Source of the DNA: Bacteroides sp.
Lineage (GTDB): Bacteria > Bacteroidota > Bacteroidia > Bacteroidales > Muribaculaceae
Assembly: GCA_014801655.1 (NCBI GenBank)
Contig: JAAVDT010000053.1
Location: forward strand, 15,756-20,791
DNA length: 5,036 bases
Direction of reading: 5' to 3'
Shown: in pieces, positions 1 to 5,036 of the stretch
Layout: each line of letters opens with the position of its first letter
Numbering within the stretch: the first letter of the stretch is position 1
Translations under genes and position numbers: made by a program
The notes under the pieces: generated by a model
Told to the model about the DNA's origin: nothing
Database searches by the model: none
What the model saw: the letters and a program-made list of their open reading frames with translations, nothing else

Positions 1-69
1 GCCCCGGTGGCGCCGGCACCCGTCGCTCCCGCAGCTCCGGCTCCTCAGCAGCCGGCTCCCGGCGTATGA
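1..69 (+). CDS. gldL: C-terminal end of probable GldL/PorL (partial)
   Basis: Frame 1 is open from the first base to a TGA at 67-69 and encodes 22 residues, almost only Ala, Pro, Val and Gln (APVAPAPVAPAAPAPQQPAP), so the visible part is a low-complexity Ala/Pro tail. The assignment rests on gene order: in T9SS operons of Bacteroidota the gene directly before gldM/porM is gldL/porL, an inner-membrane protein with two N-terminal transmembrane helices and a cytoplasmic C-terminal region that forms the rotary motor core with GldM. None of the diagnostic part of GldL is in the window. The gap to gldM is 57 bases with no terminator, which fits one transcript. A Pro/Ala-rich tail could belong to another protein, so the identity is inferred and only the reading frame is seen. 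Confidence 0.6.
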   Translation, partial: APVAPAPVAPAAPAPQQPAPGV

Positions 70-126
70 CCCGCGCCCGGATTTTAAACCAACATCATCA
101 ACCGAACTATATTTCTCTATTGAAAC

Positions 127-1683
127 ATGGCCCAGTCCTCAACTAAAATGTCGCCGCGTCAGAGGATGATCAATCTGATGTATATCGTGCTGACCGCGAT
201 GCTTGCGCTGAACGTCTCAAGCGACGTGCTCGACGGCTTCACGCAGGTTCACGATGGATTGGCGCGCACCAACGAGACCGTCAACGAACGAAACGAAACG
301 CTCTATGCCCAGCTCCGCGCTTTCGTTGACCAGAATCCGTCGATGGGCAATGAGGTTTTCGATAAAGCCGTTGCCGTGCGCGCCGAATCGCAGAGGATTT
401 ATCTGATGATTGATTCTCTTAAAAATGCAATCATACTGAAGGCCGACGGGGTCATCACCTCGGTCGAGAATCTTCAGAACCGCGACGACCTGGAGGCTGC
501 CTCCGTCGTGATGCTCAATCCGTCGACACGCCGCGGCGAGCGTCTGCGTGGCGAAATCGACACCTTCCGCGCCTATGTGCAGGACATCGTGGTCGACTCC
601 GTGCGTCGCCACAACATCGAGCAAGCGCTCTCCACCGAAGCCTTTCAGCGTCCCGGCTATGCCGGCAAGCAGAGCTGGGAGGAGTCGAAGTTTGAAAATC
701 AGCCCGCCGTGGCCGCACTCACCCTGCTGACCAAGCTCCAGAACGACGTGCGCTACGCCGAGGGTGAAGCTCTGTCGACCCTGACCGGTCAGCTGATCGA
801 CGTCGACCTCGGTTCGCTCCACATCAATGAAATGAATGCCTTTGTGGTGCCCCAGAGCCGAATGGTGATGAGAGGCAGTCGCTACAGCGCGGATATCATG
901 CTTGCTGCGGTCGACACTGCCGCTCGCCCCGAAGTCTATGTGGGTGGCAAGCTGATTCCGGGCGGACACTATGAGTTCACCCCCACCTCGGCCGGCTCAT
1001 TTACATATTCCGGCACAATCCGTGTGCCACACTCCGACGGCTCCGTTGAGGAGATGCCTTTCACCTCGGCCTACACCGTGTTTGAACCGACGGCAACCGT
1101 CTCCGCCACCATGATGAATGTGCTCTATGCCGGCATCGACAACCCCATCTCGATTTCCGTGCCCGGTGTGGCTCCCTCGGAGGTCACTGCGTCAATGACC
1201 GGAGGCACGCTCACCCGTCAGGGCGACCATTGGGTTGCGCGCTCGTCGGCCATCGGCTCGGAAGCCGTGGTGACAGTGTCAGCCTCGGTCGACGGTCGCT
1301 CGCAGAATGTTGGCTCCACCTCCTTCAAGGTGCGCAAATTGCCCGACCCGACGGCCTTCATCCAGATTGGCAACGACCGCTTCAAGGGCGGACGCGCAAT
1401 CTCAAAACAGCAGATTCTCTCCGCCAAAGGCGTGGGTGCAGCCATCGACGACGGCCTCCTCGACATCAACTTCCGCGTAACCTCATTTCAGATTGTGTTC
1501 GTCGACTCTCAGGGCGACGGCATGATCACCAACAGTGCCGGAGCCGACTTCTCCCCCCAGCAGCGCGAACGCCTGCGCGGTCTCGTGGCCGGCCACTCCA
1601 TATTCTTCATCTCCGGCATCAACGCCGTTGGTCCCGACGGAGTGTCGCGAGTGCTCAGCCCAATCGAGGTCAGAGTGAGGTAA
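127..1683 (+). CDS. gldM: GldM/PorM, T9SS inner-membrane motor and periplasmic shaft protein
   Basis: This 518-residue protein matches GldM/PorM in length (family about 510-520) and motifs. The N-terminus has the family signature SPRQRMINLMY (residues 9-19) followed by one transmembrane helix (about 15-35, LMYIVLTAMLALNV). The rest is periplasmic: a mostly helical first part (about 40-220) followed by beta-rich domains, in line with the four periplasmic domains D1-D4 known for the family. The distal part carries the typical motif NVLYAGIDNPISISVPG (331-347). The family's conserved Arg just before the helix, which pairs functionally with a GldL glutamate in the proton-driven motor, is probably R11. 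GldM transmits motor motion to the GldK-GldN ring at the outer membrane. The ATG at 127 is chosen because it leaves the short N-terminal lead usual in the family; M8 is the only near alternative. No Shine-Dalgarno is present, as is normal in Bacteroidota. It lies between gldL and gldN in one operon, with no sign of damage. Confidence 0.96.
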   Translation: MAQSSTKMSPRQRMINLMYIVLTAMLALNVSSDVLDGFTQVHDGLARTNETVNERNETLYAQLRAFVDQNPSMGNEVFDKAVAVRAESQRIYLMIDSLKNAIILKADGVITSVENLQNRDDLEAASVVMLNPSTRRGERLRGEIDTFRAYVQDIVVDSVRRHNIEQALSTEAFQRPGYAGKQSWEESKFENQPAVAALTLLTKLQNDVRYAEGEALSTLTGQLIDVDLGSLHINEMNAFVVPQSRMVMRGSRYSADIMLAAVDTAARPEVYVGGKLIPGGHYEFTPTSAGSFTYSGTIRVPHSDGSVEEMPFTSAYTVFEPTATVSATMMNVLYAGIDNPISISVPGVAPSEVTASMTGGTLTRQGDHWVARSSAIGSEAVVTVSASVDGRSQNVGSTSFKVRKLPDPTAFIQIGNDRFKGGRAISKQQILSAKGVGAAIDDGLLDINFRVTSFQIVFVDSQGDGMITNSAGADFSPQQRERLRGLVAGHSIFFISGINAVGPDGVSRVLSPIEVRVR

Positions 1684-1716
1684 CCGTTACTTAAAATCAG
1701 ATAATCCAATCAGCCA

Positions 1717-2889
1717 ATGAAAAATATTTTACGATTCGCAATCATAGTAATCGCCGTGTTTGCAGCCTCTTCGGCAGCAATGGCTCAGGAGTCAGGAAGC
1801 TCGGCGCGCATGCGTCGCGGCGGTCGCGATCAGCAACAGCAGCAGACCAATTCCGAGATCACCTCGCGAATGCAGGGCCGCTTGCAGACACTCCCGACCT
1901 CCGACGCCGAAATGTCGTGGATGAAAGTGATTTACCGTGCTCTCGACCTTAATAAAAAGGAAAACGCTCCGCTCTATTTCCCCGAAATGCCGGTCGATGG
2001 CAACGAAAGCCTCTTCCGTCTGATCATACGCCTTCTCGCCAACGGTCAGCTCCCCGTCTATGAATATCTCGACGGCCGCGAGGCGTTCGATGAAGAACAT
2101 CGCGTCAAGGCGCGCGACATTTTCGACCGCCACCACATCTACTACACCGAAGGTCGCGGCAACACCGAGCGCAATCCTAAGTTTGAGGTTCACGAAAGCG
2201 ATGTGCCTGCAATGGATGTGCTCACCTACTACATCATTGAACGCTGGGAATTCGACACCCGCACCAACCGCCTGCGTTCGCGCGTAGAGGCCATCTGCCC
2301 CGTGCTCCATCGCTCCGAAGACTATGGCATGGAAGCCATGCGCTACCCCATGTTCTGGGTGAAATACGACGACCTGCGCCCCTATCTCTCCACGCAAAAC
2401 ATCTTCGTGTCCGACTCCAACAACCTCCCCTCCTGCACCTACGACGATTATTTCCAGCTCGCCATGTACTCCGGCGACATCTATAAGACCCGCAACCTGC
2501 GCAACCGCTCCATGAAGCAGCTCTATCCCGATCCCGACGCGCTCAAACACGCTCAGGACAGCATCGAACAGGAGCTCGCGCAGTTTGAAAAGAAACTCTG
2601 GGTGCCTTCGCTCGAAGAGCTTGAAGCCCGCAGCGCGGCCAAAGAAGGCAAGGCAGCCAAAGGCAAGAAAGCGAAGGCTGAACAGGCCGAACAGGCTGCC
2701 CCCGACACCGACGAAGCCGTTGAATCGGCCGAAGCCACGGACGAACAGCCCAAAGTGACCAACAATCGCCGCAGCTCGAAGAAAAAGTCAAATCCCGTCA
2801 AGGCGAAGCGACAGAAAACAAAAACCAAAGAAGTGAAATCTTCAAGCTCCTCAGCACCGGCTCGCAGTGTGCGCAACCGCAAGCGTTGA
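1717..2889 (+). CDS. gldN: GldN/PorN, T9SS periplasmic ring protein with a long charged C-terminal tail
   Basis: The protein has 390 residues. It starts with a signal peptide (about 1-23, hydrophobic core AIIVIAVFAA, likely cleaved after AMA before QE). A short Arg/Gln-rich linker (31-46) leads to the GldN core (about 50-297), with features such as WMKVIYRALDLNKKENAPLY near the start and YYIIERWEFD and MRYPMFWVKYDDLRPYL later. GldN/PorN binds the lipoprotein GldK/PorK to form the large periplasmic ring under the outer membrane and contacts the periplasmic end of GldM. The gap from gldM is 33 bases with no terminator, so the two are almost certainly co-transcribed. The unusual part is the tail from about residue 304 to 390: low-complexity, rich in Lys, Ala, Glu and Ser, alternating acidic and basic and ending RNRKR. 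It makes the protein longer than the GldN proteins I know (about 320-360). Family assignment is secure; the role of the tail is unknown. Confidence 0.95.
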   Translation: MKNILRFAIIVIAVFAASSAAMAQESGSSARMRRGGRDQQQQQTNSEITSRMQGRLQTLPTSDAEMSWMKVIYRALDLNKKENAPLYFPEMPVDGNESLFRLIIRLLANGQLPVYEYLDGREAFDEEHRVKARDIFDRHHIYYTEGRGNTERNPKFEVHESDVPAMDVLTYYIIERWEFDTRTNRLRSRVEAICPVLHRSEDYGMEAMRYPMFWVKYDDLRPYLSTQNIFVSDSNNLPSCTYDDYFQLAMYSGDIYKTRNLRNRSMKQLYPDPDALKHAQDSIEQELAQFEKKLWVPSLEELEARSAAKEGKAAKGKKAKAEQAEQAAPDTDEAVESAEATDEQPKVTNNRRSSKKKSNPVKAKRQKTKTKEVKSSSSSAPARSVRNRKR

Positions 2890-2924
2890 CGCCCTGCCCG
2901 CCCTCTCCATTCACTCTTGCAATA

Positions 2925-2974
2925 TCCTTCCCCCCTCTCCCTCTCCCTCTCCTCCTACTCCTCCTTTCTCCTCT
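2925..2974 (+). repeat. Polypyrimidine tract after gldN
   Basis: Fifty bases hold only C and T except for one A at 2957, with short iterated CTCCCT and CTCCT units. The tract lies in the 3' untranslated part of the T9SS operon, between the gldN stop and the hairpin terminator. In RNA it would be a C-rich, G-free, unstructured stretch, resembling a Rho loading (rut) region; as DNA, a purine/pyrimidine strand bias of this kind can form a triplex. Both roles are inference. It may simply be slippage-prone simple sequence. Confidence 0.7.
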
Positions 2975-3010
2975 AATCCCTCCGAAAACCCATTTTTTTG
3001 CATCTCGGCG

Positions 3011-3043
3011 GCGGTCACCCTCCCGGTGGCCCCGCTTTTTTTT
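3011..3043 (+). terminator. Intrinsic terminator of the T9SS operon
   Basis: GCGGTCACC (3011-3019) pairs with GGTGG (3025-3029) and CCGC (3032-3035) around a CTCCC loop. The two C at 3030-3031 are bulged, or they pair in an alternative register with GG at 3013-3014. One T-G wobble is present. Eight T follow immediately (3036-3043). This is a classic Rho-independent terminator on the + strand, 122 bases after the gldN stop. It marks the end of the operon and separates it from the AT-rich gene downstream. Confidence 0.85.
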
Positions 3044-3223
3044 GGATGGATACTTTAAAAAGTTTATATCTATCTGAATTTCAGGTTGATTACAGGTTGC
3101 TTTATGCCAAAAGTGACCTAAACGCTTGTTTTTCGGAGACCTATTTAATTTCATAACAGCGAATGACAGAGAACAAAAGAACAGATGAGACGTGCAAAAT
3201 ATTTTGAATTTTAACATTTTTCG
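3044..3223. other. AT-rich intergenic spacer without a supported gene
   Basis: This stretch follows the operon terminator and precedes the promoter of the next gene; the whole gene-free interval runs from 2890 to 3358. It is AT-rich, unlike the operon to its left. The heptamer CAGGTTG occurs twice at an 11-base interval (3082 and 3093). One hairpin, listed separately, is the only strong structure. The minus strand stays open across most of it, but that frame runs on into the gldN tail and has no recognisable product. No tRNA or known RNA family is seen. Confidence 0.5.
3094..3119 (+). other. Imperfect inverted repeat, potential RNA hairpin
   Basis: AGGTTGCTTT (3094-3103) can pair with AAAGTGACCT (3110-3119) around the loop ATGCCA. 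The stem has ten base pairs, two of them G-U. The G-U pairs hold only if the + strand is transcribed; on the minus strand they become A-C mismatches. The T run at 3129-3133 is too far from the stem for a standard terminator. It may be part of a small RNA, a protein-binding site or chance. No family is recognised. Confidence 0.4.
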
Positions 3224-3256
3224 TTTGACAACACCCAGAAAAAATATCTATCTTTG
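3224..3256 (+). promoter_or_regulatory. Bacteroidota-type promoter for the secreted LRR protein gene
   Basis: TTTG at 3224-3227 (the -33 element) and TATCTTTG at 3249-3256 (the -7 element, consensus TAnnTTTG) are separated by 21 bases, close to the known spacing for the primary sigma factor of Bacteroides. Transcription would start near 3262, leaving a leader of roughly 95 bases before the ATG at 3359. It lies just downstream of the operon terminator, so the gene is probably expressed independently of the T9SS operon. Judged from motif match only. Confidence 0.7.
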
Positions 3257-3275
3257 TATTTATTTGTGATGACTA

Positions 3276-3321
3276 ATTGTAGTATTGCGGTATGAGGTGT
3301 AAGGCCATGTTATACTACGAT
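3276..3321 (+). promoter_or_regulatory. Inverted repeat in the 5' leader
   Basis: ATTGTAGTAT (3276-3285) pairs with ATACTACGAT (3312-3321): ten base pairs with one G-T wobble around a 26-base loop. The right arm can instead pair locally: TACTA (3313-3317) with TAGTA (3327-3331). The two hairpins exclude each other. The element lies in the predicted transcript about 15 bases after the likely start site and 38 bases before the start codon. It could be an operator or a leader switch; I recognise no known riboswitch. Confidence 0.4.
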
Positions 3322-3358
3322 AAGGATAGTACTCAGTTAGATAATAGTTTTACTTGCT

Positions 3359-4675
3359 ATGAGACCTAATTTCTTCAAAATTCTATTTATTTTTTTTGCG
3401 TTAATATTTCCCTCATTCATATATTCTGCATCTATTGAAGTTGATGGCTTACTATATACTATTTCTGGTACCAGTGCAACGTTGACTGGTTATTCTAAGT
3501 CTAAATCTCTAAATGATTTAATTATTCCCGGAAAAATTGATATAAATGGGAAATCATATAGTGTTACTACTATCGGAGAAAGAGCTTTTCGTGGGGCAGA
3601 GCTTAAAGGTTCATTAAAAATAGGTGAAGGAATAGTAGTCATAAAAGATGAAGCCTTTCAAAACACACCGGTCACAGAACTTTATTTACCGTCAACTCTG
3701 AGAAGTATAGGATATAATGCCTTAGATGTAAGATATGGTATTTTACATTATTTTGAATGTCGTGCTGTTATACCTCCAAAACCATTAACTACAGGATATG
3801 TTTTTTTTAACGATATATTTAAACTTAATACTGAGTTAAGAGTTCCGGAGCAAAGTATCGAAAGTTATAAAAATGCATGGGGTTGGGGGTTTAGCAAAAC
3901 TACATCACTTCCAATTGTGGAAAAGATTGAATTAAGCAATGATGATATTCTTTTGAATATCGGTGATTCCAAACATCTTACTGCAACGATATTCCCTAGT
4001 TGTATTAGCAATTCAGAGATCAAATGGTCGTCAAAAAATCCATTGATTGCTACAGTTGACTCAGAAGGAACAATAGTTGCAGTTTCAGAGGGCGACACTG
4101 AAATTGTGGCAACGATTAATGACGTGTCTGCTTCATGTCATGTGTCAGTACACAGGATTATGGCGGAAGCAATTATTCTTAACGTTAACTATTTGGATAT
4201 CATTGTCGGACAAAGAGAGCAACTAACTGCAACTATTTTGCCAGCAAATGTAACTGATGCAAATGTGTCGTGGCACACAAGTGATGAGACCGTAGCTATA
4301 GTTAATGATGAAGGAATCGTAACAGGAAAATCTATAGGAGAGGCTTATATAACGGCAACATGTGATGACGCTTCTACGGTATGTTATGTGAAAGTTTCTC
4401 CAGAGCTTGCATCATCAATTGGAATTATTGGTGATTCAAATCCAAACGAGTGGTTCATTTTAACTCAAGAAGGCGTTGATATAAACATGAAAGCTGATTG
4501 TGATATAACAATCAGTGTTTACACTTTGGATGGGAAAATTGTCTATTCAAAATCGATTGATAAGGGTAAGATAATCAAAGATAAATTGACAAGAAATAGT
4601 TTAAAAGCAGGACTTTATATTGTAACCGTGCAAGGTTCAAATTGCTTTGAGTCAAAAGAGTTTATTGTTAGATGA
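3359..4675 (+). CDS. Secreted BspA-type LRR / Big_2 protein with T9SS type A sorting domain
   Basis: The 438-residue protein begins with a signal peptide (about 1-24, core FFKILFIFFALIFPSF, cleavage near YSA). Next come BspA-type (LRR_5) repeats seen as IGERAF (72-77), IKDEAF (95-100) and IGYNAL (117-122), 22-23 residues apart. The closing element at about 134-178 (CRAVIPP, LRVPEQSIESYKNAW) commonly ends such arrays. Two tandem Big_2 (bacterial Ig-like) domains follow (about 187-264 and 270-346), each with the L-T-A-T-I-x-P, W-x-S/T-S and G-x-I/V-V patterns. The last 85 residues (354-438) look like a T9SS type A sorting domain: VYTLDGKIVYS, LKAGLYIVTVQ and terminal SKEFIVR. The protein should cross the outer membrane by T9SS and be released or anchored at the surface. 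Its ligand cannot be read from sequence; the family often mediates adhesion. It is AT-rich, unlike its neighbours, suggesting transfer. The start is set by the signal peptide, and the frame is intact. Confidence 0.9.
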   Translation: MRPNFFKILFIFFALIFPSFIYSASIEVDGLLYTISGTSATLTGYSKSKSLNDLIIPGKIDINGKSYSVTTIGERAFRGAELKGSLKIGEGIVVIKDEAFQNTPVTELYLPSTLRSIGYNALDVRYGILHYFECRAVIPPKPLTTGYVFFNDIFKLNTELRVPEQSIESYKNAWGWGFSKTTSLPIVEKIELSNDDILLNIGDSKHLTATIFPSCISNSEIKWSSKNPLIATVDSEGTIVAVSEGDTEIVATINDVSASCHVSVHRIMAEAIILNVNYLDIIVGQREQLTATILPANVTDANVSWHTSDETVAIVNDEGIVTGKSIGEAYITATCDDASTVCYVKVSPELASSIGIIGDSNPNEWFILTQEGVDINMKADCDITISVYTLDGKIVYSKSIDKGKIIKDKLTRNSLKAGLYIVTVQGSNCFESKEFIVR

Positions 4676-4806
4676 AAATATAACATCCAAGTAATAGAGA
4701 CAAAACTACTTGCTTCTCTAATTCGGAAAAGCTTGCTTGACGATTCATCAAAGACAGATATAACCCTTTATACCTTTTTGCAACAAGACCACATATGTTC
4801 ATGATG
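4676..4806. other. Intergenic gap between convergent genes
   Basis: This short AT-rich stretch holds no open frame or RNA gene that I can support. No convincing + strand terminator follows the secreted-protein gene. The only candidate, TAGAGA (4695-4700) with TCTCTA (4715-4720), has a 14-base loop and no T run. The + strand transcript may therefore extend into the convergent gene on the right. Confidence 0.5.
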
Positions 4807-4844
4807 AAAAAAATCTCGCGAAGAAGCACACTCCTCCGCGAGAT
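4807..4844 (-). terminator. Intrinsic terminator of the minus-strand radical SAM gene
   Basis: ATCTCGCG (4813-4820) and CGCGAGAT (4837-4844) form a perfect 8-bp stem with a 16-base loop. The + strand A run at 4807-4813 becomes a run of seven T directly after the stem on the minus strand. The hairpin begins 33 bases after the stop codon of the minus-strand gene. On the + strand no T run follows, so it should act in one direction only. Confidence 0.8.
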
Positions 4845-4877
4845 AGAATCCTTCTTCCTGAAGTCGGGAGCAGGGGA

Positions 4878-5036
4878 TTATGGATTTTGGTCGGTCAGGC
4901 GCTGGCGGAGGAGGTTGGTGAATTGGTAGTTTTTAAGACCCCAGCGCGGATGAACAAGTAGCTCGGCCGGGGCCTGGGAGACGAAGCGCTCCACGGCTAT
5001 GTCGGGGCGCAGGCGTGAGAGGATGTCGACGCACAG
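4878..5036 (-). CDS. TIGR01212-type (YhcC-like) radical SAM protein, C-terminal end (partial)
   Basis: The minus strand is open from the window edge to a TAA (complement of TTA at 4878-4880), giving 52 residues. The stretch DILSRLRPDIAVERFVSQ, followed by APAELLVHPRWGLKN, resembles the C-terminus of the TIGR01212 family of radical SAM proteins, which includes E. coli YhcC. In that family a 'LP/RP..V..RL/F.....LL..P.WGL.K' pattern ends the protein. Members carry a CxxxCxxC [4Fe-4S] cluster that would lie outside this window, and their reaction is not well defined. The codons are GC-rich like the T9SS operon, so this is probably resident chromosomal DNA. An intrinsic terminator follows. The call comes from recalled family patterns over a short fragment, so it is likely but not certain. 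Confidence 0.72.
   Translation of the reverse strand: MCVDILSRLRPDIAVERFVSQAPAELLVHPRWGLKNYQFTNLLRQRLTDQNP

Noticed and set aside
108..115. TATATTTC as a -7 promoter element before gldM
   Set aside because: It differs from TAnnTTTG at the last base, has no clear TTTG partner at the right distance, and lies inside an operon where co-transcription is expected.
217..969. 250-codon open frame on the minus strand inside gldM
   Set aside because: It lies opposite a confidently assigned gldM. Long antisense frames are common in GC-rich coding sequence, and its His/Gly/Val-rich translation shows no domain.
1230..1694. 154-codon + strand frame overlapping the end of gldM
   Set aside because: It is an out-of-frame reading of gldM, very Arg-rich and without family features, and the gldM frame continues intact to its normal C-terminus.
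1792..2550. 252-codon open frame on the minus strand inside gldN
   Set aside because: It is antisense to the conserved GldN core, and its composition is typical of a shadow frame with no recognisable motif.
2867..3077. Two 63-codon + strand frames over the C/T tract
   Set aside because: Their translations are mainly Pro, Ser and Leu produced by the polypyrimidine tract, and they cross the terminator hairpin.
3276..3321. Invertible promoter (phase variation) at the inverted repeat
   Set aside because: The repeat lies downstream of the promoter elements and encloses only 26 bases without a promoter. No matching repeat was found upstream of the promoter, and no recombinase gene is in the window.
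3136..3368. GAGACCTA repeated at 3136-3143 and 3361-3368 as insertion-site repeats
   Set aside because: The copies are eight bases long and the second lies inside the coding start. They do not flank the AT-rich segment, and a chance match is likely.
4695..4720. TAGAGA/TCTCTA hairpin as a terminator for the secreted-protein gene
   Set aside because: The stem is only six AT-rich pairs with a 14-base loop, and no T run follows.

Overview
The window looks like chromosomal DNA from a Bacteroidota, most likely a Bacteroidales with a GC-rich genome. The Muribaculaceae are one possibility, but the family is a guess. The evidence is a recognisable type IX secretion system (T9SS) core operon, a Bacteroidota-type promoter (TTTG plus TAnnTTTG), starts without a Shine-Dalgarno sequence, and a surface protein with a T9SS sorting tail.

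Layout. Positions 1-69 hold the last 22 codons of the gene before gldM, by synteny gldL/porL. gldM/porM (127-1683) and gldN/porN (1717-2889) follow on the + strand with short gaps, as the distal end of the porKLMN operon. Downstream lie a C/T-rich, nearly G-free tract (2925-2974) and a strong intrinsic terminator (3011-3043). From about 3044 base composition switches from GC-rich to AT-rich. The AT-rich segment holds an unassigned 180-base spacer with a good hairpin (3094-3119), a promoter (3224-3256), a leader with a 10-bp inverted repeat, and a 438-residue secreted protein (3359-4675). That protein has BspA-type leucine-rich repeats, two Big_2 Ig-like domains and a C-terminal T9SS type A sorting domain. 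Composition returns to GC-rich at about 4814, at an intrinsic terminator for a minus-strand gene that enters from the right edge: the C-terminal 52 residues of a TIGR01212-type (YhcC-like) radical SAM protein.

How the parts relate. GldL and GldM form the proton-powered inner-membrane motor. GldM spans the periplasm and contacts the GldK-GldN outer-membrane ring, and the system exports proteins carrying a C-terminal sorting domain. The AT-rich gene encodes just such a cargo-like protein, beside the machinery but under its own promoter. Its contrasting composition and its position between two terminators suggest a small acquired cassette. I see no transposase, CRISPR array, tRNA or rRNA gene. 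The window holds mostly known families, and I did not find a clearly undescribed system.
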